Assembly (NCBI RefSeq): GCF_018143015.1
Contig: NC_054740.1
Location: forward strand, 41,061,180 to 41,125,179
Length of the DNA stretch: 64,000 bases
Direction: 5' to 3'
From: Lytechinus variegatus
Taxonomy: Eukaryota; Echinodermata; Echinoidea; Temnopleuroida; Toxopneustidae
The translations under genes were made by a program, and so were the position numbers. Shown here piece by piece: positions 33,389 through 45,300 of this stretch. The notes beneath the pieces were generated by a model. The model searched no databases. It was not told the origin of the DNA and saw only the letters and a program-made list of their open reading frames with translations. Position 1 is the stretch's first letter. Each line of letters begins with the position of its first letter.

Positions 33389-36300
33389 CTAGAGGAAAAA
33401 TAGCAAAAATAAAAGGAAATAAATGAGCTGATATTTTACATTGGTCTTATACGTAGTGATGAATACCTTGCAACCTTTTGATTAGGATGAATGGCAATGA
33501 TATAGCCATAATATGATGGCGATTTTTATTAAAAGCAATATTATTGTCAGCTGCCATTGGGTATTGCATACCATCCAGGTACTGGATTCTGGTAATAAAG
33601 AGTTGTTTTAATAACAATGTATGACTACTATAACAAGTTTACTATCAACCAATCAAATCAAATGATTTTAGTAGCTTTAAACTAATACTGCAAATTCACA
33701 ATTTTTTGTGAAACTGGCCCCTGATGCAGTATCTATCCAGTTTTATGACAATTCATTTTTTTAATACATTGTCTCATCAAAGTCATTATCTCCAAATGTA
33801 CTTGATTCTGATGAAAGTCTTTTGCTGGAACTGTCACAGCAAATGAGTTCATGAAAACAGTCTGAAATATCATCTAAAATGAGCCATTTGATAAAATAAT
33901 GGAGTCTGTTGTGCAAACCCTTCACTCAAATTATATTCAAGGGGTCAGAATGCACAGTCTATAATGACTTGTACACTTAATATGGCCCTTGAAACAGCAA
34001 GTTTTAAATGTGCTAGTCTTTTGTGAAGACCTACTTGTTAATCAAAGTTTCAATCAGGGACTGTGCCTGCAGACTACACATAAATCACACACAGAGCGCT
34101 GCCACCGACCACAGCCCGCCGGACTACTATTTCCTCCAGGTCCGCAAGTACTTGTACGTCGTAAGTACCGCAGCACACCTAAGCGAACACTCACTCAACC
34201 GTCAACCTGCTCGAAACGTCACATCTACTCTCCTGCTCTTGCTACTACTCTATTCGCCGACTCAAGCCAGCCTTCTCTCACCTACTCAAGCCTGTCTACT
34301 TTTCAGCTTTCCACTCCTTTTGGTTTACAGTCCTTTTAAGGATGACACTTATTTCGAAAAGAATACTCTACTTTCAAATCTCCTTTCTCGCCTTTCCATT
34401 TCATCTCAATTTCTATCCACTTTTTTAAAATCTCAGTCACATGGTGTACTCTAAACCTCTTCCGCAATTTCAAATAATGTGTTTTCTATGGCTGAAAACA
34501 AGTTTAAAAGTCTGAATTCAGACTCTAGTCTGAAAAATGGCATCCTTGATTAATCTATTTGAGAAGTAGACCAGCTACTTGTAACCAAATGAACATAAAC
34601 CCCTTTCCATCATACTTACTTTCTACCAAGTCGTCTACTAGCCGGCGTACTGTTATAACTATCTCTTGGGGTACTCATGTTACTGCCCTTTTTCTGGCTT
34701 TGCTTGAACTTGTCTTCTTCCAATCGAGCCTAGTAATTAAACATGAAATAAATTAATTAGTTCCACAGGAAAGATGGTATGTAGAGTGCAAGACCTGCCT
34801 CCTACATTAAGACCAAAATCCTTGACAGGCAACAAAAATAAATTTTTCATTTTTTCTTTTTAGACATTCTACTTTGATCGTTTCTTTTTTCGTTTCTTTT
34901 TTTAATTTATTTTTAATTTTTTTGGTGGGGGAGGCTACTTTTTTTGCAACCTACTGCCTAAATCTGCAATATTGGATAAGCTTTAACATTGCAGTGAATG
35001 GGAATTTTTCACTAAAATTGATAATAAAAACATGGAGAAGGTTCAGAATAATATATCTAGCCAGACATGATTGACATGTACAAATATCTGCATGGTTACT
35101 ATGATACAAGTTTTTCTGTCTGAGAAATGGTGGTAAAACATGTGGTCATTCCTTAAAGCTAGAGAAAAGATATTCACGTCTTGATGTGTGTAAGTTTTTT
35201 TTGCTAACCGAGTGATTGACGTGTGGAACAGTCTCCCAGAAGATGTAGTTACTGCTTGTTCAGTGATTGCATTTAAGAATAGACTGGATAAGCATTGGAA
35301 GAAGATTGCCTTTGATTTTGAGTGATTTTCGATTCTCGTGTGTTCTCATGGAATTTTTTGCTGTCTACGATACATGTACCCCTGCCACCCCTCCCTGCCA
35401 ACATAAGCAGCACATCTAATTTTGATTGAAGGAGAGCAGCTATAGACATTCTACTTTGATCGTTTCTTTTTTTAATTTATTTTTAATTTTTGTCAGATAG
35501 GGGGAGGCTACTTTTTTGCAACCTACTGCCTAAATCTGCAATATTGGATAAGCTTTAACATTGCAGTGAATTGGAATTTTTCAGGACTCCTTGGAGCATT
35601 TTTAGGGCAAAATGTGCCTGAGCCCCCATATAAATTTTCCTTTTAGTTATTCAGTATGTAAATTAATTTTAATGTCAGATGGTTTCTGATTAAAATTTTG
35701 GCAAATATTTAAATGTACAAGGCCCTACTCAATAGTTTTATGTTAATGAGGAGAAATCTTATAATGGATACATCAGCCATCCTGGGCCCTCTTTGTGAGC
35801 AAATTATAACTTTAATATTACTGACATTTTCTTTGTAAAATTAAAATGAAATTAGGACATTGCTTAAAAAAAGGAGAAAATTTCAAGTTGCTAGACAGTG
35901 TACTGTTGCGCATGGGTGCTACATATCACAAGTTTTATTTCTTAATATCACTTTGGCCAAAACATCACTGAACCAACATGAAACTATGATTACACTATTA
36001 TTGTCTCATTGCATTCTGAAACACCTCATACTAACGTTGAAATATAAATTAACTTAATACTCACATTCCTTAGCTCTGTCACAAAGTTCTTCCTAGCTTC
36101 ATTAGCTTTATGGAAAGCCTGTATTGAAAGAAAGAAACAAAGACCATTCCAATATATCTAACATACATACAAACAGCAGTACAGACATAACAAGACTGGT
36201 GAGCTATCATAATGCAATACAAAAATGTTACAAGAGAGTGTATTCTAAAGGTTTTGATATTTCAAAATATAAAGTTTTCATAAACCCCACTGATCCTCTT

Positions 36301-39300
36301 TTACAACCCCTCTTTCCCCCATCCCCTGAAAAGTCTAACCAATATCTTTTATAAAAATTATTTGAATAAATTCCATACGAAGTGTGCAACCAATCCTTTT
36401 TTTTTAATAATATTGTGACTTGTAATGAGCCAAATCCACTCTGTAGAGTGGTCAATGTGCATAAAGAGCTAAGAGTTAAATAAAAGAGTTTTCAGAAGAT
36501 TTTTAAAAGTCTTGATAGAGGTGCATTTTTTAATGTCTTCAGGAGGGCTATTCCACAAAGTGGGGCAAGCATAAGCAAATGATCTTTTCCCCCAAGTTTT
36601 TGAAACTTTTGGAATAACAAGGTAGCCAGAAGTGGATGAGTGCGAAGACATGCTTGGTCTGTAGTAATGAAACTCCAACCCGACTGTATTGTGGTGCTGA
36701 TCAGTGAATGATATGAAAAGCAAGCAACAAAATCTTAAAAGATGATCTGATTTTTGATCGGGAGCCAATGCACCAAATTCAAGATGGGAGTGATATGTAT
36801 GAGATTGTTTATTTGACAAAGTGATGATGCGAGCAGCTGCATTCTGAAGCTTCTGAAGCTAATATATAGCTGAGCCTGGGGTAGATTGGACTTCTGTAAG
36901 CTTTGCTGGATCTGAAAATGGATTATGAAATCTGAAAATGCTTGTCACAGTGAACTTGCTAGAAAACCAACCATATTTTACCTTTGATTCTTGATCTAAT
37001 CTCCAGTTATAGTCCTTTAGCTGACTGTTTAGACTATTTTTCTCTCGTTCTAGTTCTTTCACCATTTTCCGTAAACTTGCCTGATTGTAAAAAGAGTATA
37101 GAAATTATGTTTGAACATTAGCCTACTTTAAACAATAAAAAATGTACAAATATATACTGTAAAATGACATGTTCTGGTTGCATGATCAGGGTAGCTGTGT
37201 TAGGTTTATAGTATACAGTGCTTAGAAAAAATGTATTAAGTGATAATTATCATCACAGTATCATCGTCATCATCATCATCACCATCATCACCATCACCAC
37301 TATCATCAGCATCAGCATTATCATCATCATCACCATCATCATCACCACCATCACCACTATCATCATCATAATCATCATCAGCAACATCAGCAACATCATC
37401 ATCATCAGCATCAACTCACCTCTGAGAGTTCATCGAAAGCCTTCAGTTCATCACTGAATCCATCTTTGGCGCTTTCCTTGGCCTTCTCAAGCTTGTCTTT
37501 GAGAAAGAGAAACTGCTTTTCAAGAAGAGCATTGAGTTCTTCCTGTGTCTCAAACTTTGTTTTCCATTCATTACCTGAATAAAGGTAAACAAATCTAATG
37601 GATCAATGATAAAAACTTCTTGAATTTGTCAATTTGAATTTACCCACATTGGAAAAAGAAAATCTTCAGCTCTCAACTGATACCTTTGTTGTGGTCAAGT
37701 GGATTAGTCTTCTGACTTTGAAACAGAGGGTCGTGGGTTTGAATCCAAGCCATGGCGTAATTTCTTCAGCAAGGAATTCACACAAGTTGTGCTGCACTCA
37801 TCCCAGGTGAGATGAATGGGTACCTGGCAGGAATTTATTCCTTGAAATGCAACCGTGCTTTAAAGGCTGCAGGGCTAAAGCCAGGGTAATAATGTCCAAG
37901 TCCTTTGGAAGCGCATAAGGACGTTATGACATAATGCGATATGCGCTATACAAGAACTGCATTATTATCATTACCACTGACACCACTCAGCGCATGAAAA
38001 GCCATTTGAACTGTAAAATTTTGCATGCTAGATATATGATACTTGAATAAAATTCACATTATCAACCCTTGAGTTACCAAAGCATTAACCAGGTTTAACA
38101 TTGACTAATTGTGTCATGCTTTCAGAAGGTATCAATGAAACCCAAACAAGGGGAGGGGTAGTGGAGAAGAAACACTTACCTTCATCCAAAATACAATCAT
38201 ATCTCTTTTCCAATTCCTCCATAGTTGTTTCCAGCTCTTGCATTGAATTCTCAAGCATGAGACTACAAAGGAAAAAATAACAAAGGCATAGCTCAAGTTT
38301 GTTGATGAAAATTATGTGGAAAAGAGTTCCATATGCACCCCCCACTAAAATTGATAATAAAGACATGGAGAAGGTTCAGAATAATATATCTAGCCAGACA
38401 TGATTGACCTGTACAAATATCTGCATGGTTACTATTATACAAGTTTTTCTGTCTGAGAAGTGGTGGTAAAACACATGGTCATTCCTTAAAGCTAGAGAAA
38501 AGATATTCATGTCTTGATGTGCGTAAGTTTTTCTTTGCTAACCGAGTGATAGATGTGTGGAACAGTCTCCCAGAAGATGTAGTTACTGCTTGTTCAGTGA
38601 TTGCATTTAAGAATAGACTGGAAAAGCATTGGAAGAAGATTGCCTTTGATTTTGAGTGATTTTCAATTCTCGTGTGTTCTCATGGAATTTTTTGCTGTCT
38701 ACGATACATGTACCCCTGCCACCCCTCCCTGCCAACATAAGTAGCACATCTAATTTTGTTTGAAGGAGAGCAGCTATAGACATTCTACTTTGATCGATTA
38801 ACAGGCTTCGTCGTACAACATCGTCGGAGTAAACTAAACTAAAATAGAACATATATGATGGGGGTGTGGAAACAAATAATTAAAGGTCAAGTCCACCTCA
38901 GAAAAAATGTTGATTTGAATCAATAGAGAAAAATCAGACAAGCACAATGCTGAAAATTTCATCAAAATCGGATGTAAAATAAGAAAGTTATGACATTTCA
39001 AAGTTTCGCTTATTTTCAACAAAATAGTTATATGAACGAGCCAGTTACATCCAAATAAGAGAGTTGATGACATCACTCACTCACTATTTCTTTTGTATTT
39101 TATGATGAAATATTGTTATTTTCTCGTCATTGTCATGTGAAATGAAGTTTCATTCCTCCCTGAACACGTGGAATTCCATTATTTTAACATTTTGTGCTTC
39201 AGGCAAGGAGGTCCTAATCGTCAAATTCGTAAAAATTGAAATATTGTTAAAATTCAAACAATAAAAAAACAAAAGAAATAGTGAGTTAGTGACATCATCG

Positions 39301-42300
39301 ACTCTCTTATTTGGATGTAACTGGCTCGTTCATATAACTATTTTGTTGAAAATAAGCGAAACTTTAAAATGCCATAACTTTCTTATTTTACATCCGATTT
39401 TGATGAAAATTTCAGTGTTATGCTTGTTGAATTTTTCTCTTTTTATTCAAATAAAGTTTTTGTTGGGGTGGACTTGTATTTTAATACCAAGAAATCAGAC
39501 TTTTAGAAAAGCCTGGATTTTGAGTGACACTACAGTCTACACAAAACATATGGCGTTGTATGTCTTCCCAAAAGCTGATTCCGCGTTTGCTATCTTTCGC
39601 ATCCCGTGATCCTCTGGCTCTGCGTTGACAGATGCCCTCACGCGACAAACCCTATTTGCGATACTATAGACTAGTGACTATTCATTGAATTTCTGAATTT
39701 AACTGCAGCGCCAATGTCACATTCATATCACAGGTTAACAGGGGCCTGTTGCATGACGAGATGAGCGATACGTAGGAACGTCCTAGGACCATTCTTCCGA
39801 AATAGGAAGATTGGCGACAAATCAGCGTTTTCCGTTTCACGAAGGCAATTTTGTCTTCCAAGTCCGCGACATCGTTTGATATCGATAGTATCGGAAAAAT
39901 ATTTAGTCTACATCGTCACCTGAACCTTTTATTTAGGAATGACTACTTTTTATAAAATCATTTCAATAAAAGGAGATCAAATGATGTTTTATTTATTACT
40001 GATTGTAGAATTGATGTACGGAGCTTACTTTATGAGGTAAAAAGAGAAAAAACTTTAAAGATTCACAAACATAACTGAATAAAATCGAATATTTCATTAT
40101 TTCCCTTATAATTTAGAACACAATGTCTTTTTAGAGACACCTTTCATTGATATTTCAACGAAAGAGATCCTTGTCCGATATAAAAATTGATTTAACTAAG
40201 TAATTTCAACATTTTATTAATTCAATATTCTGTATTTTTATAGAATACTTATATTTAATTATAATATTGCAAATTATGCGTTAATATGTTATTTGTTGAG
40301 GTAAAAATAGGGTTTGAATGGAGTAAACAAAATCAACAATGTCTGATTGTATGAGACTAAAAGGGAAAATATGAGAGGCTGCATGTGAAAAATCTAATTT
40401 ATTTATTTTATTTGTCAGATATAACGCAAGAAATACAAATGTGAGTATAAACCCAGGACCAAAATCCAGTTAAAACCAATTAGAGCAAAACCAATTGAAA
40501 CCAGTTGGCCAACTGGTTTCAATAGGGAAATTGGAACAACTGGTTCCAGTTGAAAACCAGTTGCCAATTGGTTCCAGTTAAAACCAATTGGGCAACTGGA
40601 ACCAGTTGGCAATTGGTTTCAATTGTTTCAATTTCCCTATTGAAACCAATTGAAGGCAACTGGTTTCAATTGGTTCCAGTTGAAACCAATTGGAGGCAAC
40701 TGGTTTCAACTGGAACCAGTTGGAGGCAACTGGTTTCAACTGGAACCAGTTGAAACCAATTGGTTTCCAACTGGATCCAATTGGAACTTCCAGTTGGAAT
40801 GATCTTAATTAGTTACAAATTAATTAGCATTTGCACTAACTATTGCTCATGCCAACACAGAAGCAGTGTTATTTGTCTATTAATACCAATGTAAAGGGCA
40901 TTGATAAAATACAGACTTTCATATGTGTATAATTGTAGGGGAGATCTTCAAATATATGTATTTTTATTTAATGTAATTTGGTAACAGTTAGTGGTGTACT
41001 AATTATCTTTTAATCTGTTTTAATTATAATCTATGGTATTTATGAACATGGCTTTCACTGCTAAGTATTCTAAACACTTATCTGAAAAAAGTGTGGTACT
41101 TCAAATTGAAAAAAATTAAATAGATACATTGTAAATTATGATGAATCTCATAAAACATTAATCTGTGCACACTGGCAGAAATATGCAAATTAACTGGTTT
41201 CAATTGGATCCAGTTGGGCAACTGGAAAATTTCCAATTGGAAACCAATTGGAAATCATTTCCAGTTACCCAACTGGATCCAGTTAGGATTTCCAGTTACC
41301 CAACTGGTTCCAATTAGAATTCATTTCCAGTTACCCATCTTTCCAGTTAGAAATCATCTCCAGTTACCCAATTGGTTCCATCTAGGATTTCCAGTTACCC
41401 AACTGGTTCCAGTTAGAAATCATTTCCAGATGGAAGTTATTTCCAGTTACCCAACTGGTTCCAGTTAGGATTTCCAGTTGCCCAACTGGTTCCAGTTAGG
41501 ATTTCCAGTTACCCAACTGATCCAGTTAGAAATCATTTCCAGTTGGAAGTCATATCCAGTTAGCCAACTGGTTCCAGTTGGGATTTCCAGTTGCCCAACT
41601 GGTTCCAGTTAGGATTTCCAGTTGCCCAACTGGTTCCAGTTAGGATTTCCAGTTGCCCAACTGGTTCCAGTTAGGATTTCCAGTTACCCAACTGGATCCA
41701 GTTAGAAATCATTTCCAGTTGGAAGTCATATCCAGTTACCCAACTGGTTCCAGTTACGATTTCCAGTTGCCCAACTGGTTTCAATTGGTTTCAACTGGAA
41801 ATTGTTAAATTCCAGTTAAAACCAATTGAAACCAATTGAAACCAATTGAAACCAGTTGGAAATCCAACTGGTTTCAATTGGATTTTGGTCCTGGGAACAT
41901 ACCTCAGTTGCATGATGAGTAACCGAAGTTACTGCAAACATGGCCAAGTGAATAAAGTAGTGCTTTGCAATAATAATTAAAACATAGAAAAAGTTGTGCA
42001 ATCCGCAATGGAGAAAATACTATTAACAGAAATAATGCTAAAAATTACAACGATCAAAAACGTTGGTCATATTTAAAGTTGACCACTTAATTTATGGAAG
42101 TTTATGATATAAGAATATAAGGTTTAAGAATATACAAAATATATATGTTCAACATTTCAAAGTTCAGGAGTAGGAGAGAAGAGACTACCGTGATTCTTTT
42201 AACATGACATAGGAGCCTAAAGGGGCCTACCCTACGATTTAAAATGTGCCTCTTCGTATGGATTTTCCATAAAATTTTATTTGATGAACTTAATTCATTT

Positions 42301-45300
42301 GTAACGATTGTGATGGAATCGTTAGCTAAGCCTAATCTGTATCTTGAATTTTATTAGCTATTTTGATACTGCAGATTTTTGTTTTGTTTCTGATGTCTCT
42401 GATGTGTGATGTCAGTGCCCAGTGTGTTGTGCTTGAAATATCTCTTTCAAATTTCACATTTTTGTAGTAAGATCTTGGAAATAATCATCTAATCCCATAT
42501 TCTAGATCACAATCAAGGACTCAAGACACCCAAGGATTACTTTTGATTAATTGTTGGAAAAGGATTGCAGTGATTTTCATGGATGATTTCTCCACCCAGA
42601 GGCTCTGTTTTGAATGACACAGTGTCATGTATGTCCCATATATAGGATTTCATGTTGGACAACTTGGTGTCCTGTACAGGTACCAGTGAATACACAGCTT
42701 ACTGCAGCAAAGGTCTCTTTGTATGTATTGCCTCATGATTATACTACTTGTATGTTTAGCTGATGCTTGTTGATGTTGACATTGCTTATAAATGCTGAAG
42801 TGGAACTTTGTAGTTACACTTTGTAGATTTACAGATCGTGGACACTGAAAGCTTACCTTGCATGGACATGGGAAAAATTTGCTGAGTCATTCCATCCATA
42901 TTGGGTTTAGGACTCGTTCATTTTTATGATATGAATATTTAACACTACACATGTAGTCATCATGCCTAGTGCTCTACTAGATTACCTTTGTTGGTTCTTC
43001 CTAATAGCTTCTGTTATCAACATTCATGTACAGCAAAGTCAATCCAGATCTGACTCTTGCAAAAATGGACCATCCAAAGCAAAGAATTATGATAATCCAG
43101 AATGGACAAAGCTTTATCTGAATCTTAACCAAAGCAGCAGTAGCAGTAGCTTCTTGAATGGTAGCGATGCTATTTCTCTACAGGATTCTTTACTCATATC
43201 AACACTTGGTGGTAAGCGTATGAGGAATTATTGTCAAAATCCTATGCATCGTAAGAGGCATACTCTTCTCTACTTGAGCTTTATACTACTATCAAATGCA
43301 GCTGACATTGAATCAAATCCAGGGCCTAGAGTACCGAAATACCCATGCCAGTTATGTTCACGTGCTGTAACCTGGAGACAACGTGGTGTAGCTTGTGACG
43401 ACTGCGATCAGTGGTACCACGTTGACTGCATGGGGATGTCGACGCAGGTCTATGAAGCATTGAACAGTGTGTCCTGGCATTGCATCAGATGTGGGATGCC
43501 CCAGTTCTCGTCCAGTCTCTTTAATTCGACAAGTATAGAGGTCAGCAATTCATTTGATGTCCTAGGATCATCAAATGATGTTACTACAAGTAGTACTATA
43601 GAAACAAACCATACACGCAGCTTGTCATTTTCAGAAGACGGCCTGGGATCACCGCAACGGGCATCTACTCCAGTCAGACCAAGAAGGTCTTCATCATTGC
43701 CACCTAACGGGAGGTCATCTTCAGAACAAGGCAGAAATAAAAGGCAGCACATCAAACCTAGAAATATGAAAGTTCTCAATATTAACTTTCAAAGCATCAG
43801 AAATAAGAAGGAAGAATTGGCTGTACTCATTGAGACAACAGAACCTTCTGTTATTATTGGTACAGAAACCTGGCTCAACCCTACCATCAAGAGTTCAGAG
43901 ATCTTTCCTTCCAATTTTGAAGTGATTCGCAAAGATAGGGCGGATAGCTATGGCGGAGTTCTGCTGGCAATAAGGAATGATCTCATATACGATGTCATAG
44001 ATACTACAGGGACTGGTGAACAAGTCTTCGTGAAGCTCTCATTCGGGGCTAACGTCAAGCTGATAATTGGAGCTTTGTATCGTCCCCCAAACAGTGACAT
44101 TAACTATCTCAATGATCTTTGTTCTATTGTTGAGAATGTTGCATCCAAAAACAAGAAAGCAGCTTTGTGGATTGGTGGTGATCTGAACCTTCCAGATATT
44201 GATTGGACGAACCTCAGCGTCAGCAGTCATAACTACCCAGCCAGCATGAACAACAGATTGTTAAACATGACTCATGACTGCGCTCTTCAACAGATGGTGA
44301 CTTTTCCCACACGTTTGCAGAGCACTTTGGACTTGTTTCTGACGAACCGACCATCTCTGGTCAACAAGTGCTCTCCACTACCAGGGCTTGGAGACCATGA
44401 TATTGTCAGTGTTGACACAAATGTAACAGCTAAGAGGCGAAAACCAGTGAAGAGGTTAATGCATATATGGAAGAATGCTAACCTGAGTGAAATGAAGAGA
44501 GAATGTGGCTTGTACCAACAGCGCTTCATAAAGATGCACGACGAAAAGAGTTCAGTCATCAACATGTGGGAGGAAATCAAGACCTTTTTGCAGGACTTGC
44601 TACAAAAGCATGTACCATCTAAGATGACCTCAAGTCGGTTTAATCAGCCATGGATCAATTCTTCAGTCAAGCGGCTTTCCAGAAGGAAGAAACGTGCCTT
44701 CAAACGGGCACGGTGTACCGGGCAGCAGAGAGATTTCCATAAATATCAAAAACTTAAAAAGTCTTCACAGGTGGTATGTAAACAAGCATACAGTGATTAC
44801 ATTAATCACATGATAAATCCAGACTTGTCCTCAAATCCCAAGCGCTTTTGGAGCTTTATTAACAGCAAGAGGAATGATAACACTGGAGTAGCACCTCTGA
44901 AAGCTCAAAGTGGAAGGACTATTACAGACAGCACGAGGAAGGCTCACATCTTGAATGATCAGTTTACTTCTGTCTTCAACAAGGATGAAAACATGACCAC
45001 CATCAAAGACAAGGGACAAAGCCCGTATCCAGACATGGAACAAATCAACATTAGTCCTGATGGAGTGTACAAGCTGCTATCAACACTGCAGATACACAAA
45101 GCAACAGGTCCAGACGGCTTGCAAGCGAGACTTTTGAAGGAACTTGCGACAGAACTCACGCCTATCCTCACTATTCTCTTTCAAGCATCTGTTGACCAAG
45201 GCATTATTCCGGATGACTGGAAAAGAGCTAATGTAGTTCCTGTCTTCAAGAAGGGAGAGAGAAACAGAGCAGAAAACTACAGGCCAATCTCGCTGACCTC

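Noticed and set aside
37218-37457. Open frame rich in isoleucine and threonine
   Set aside because: Reads the TCA microsatellite beside CCDC169 exon 3.
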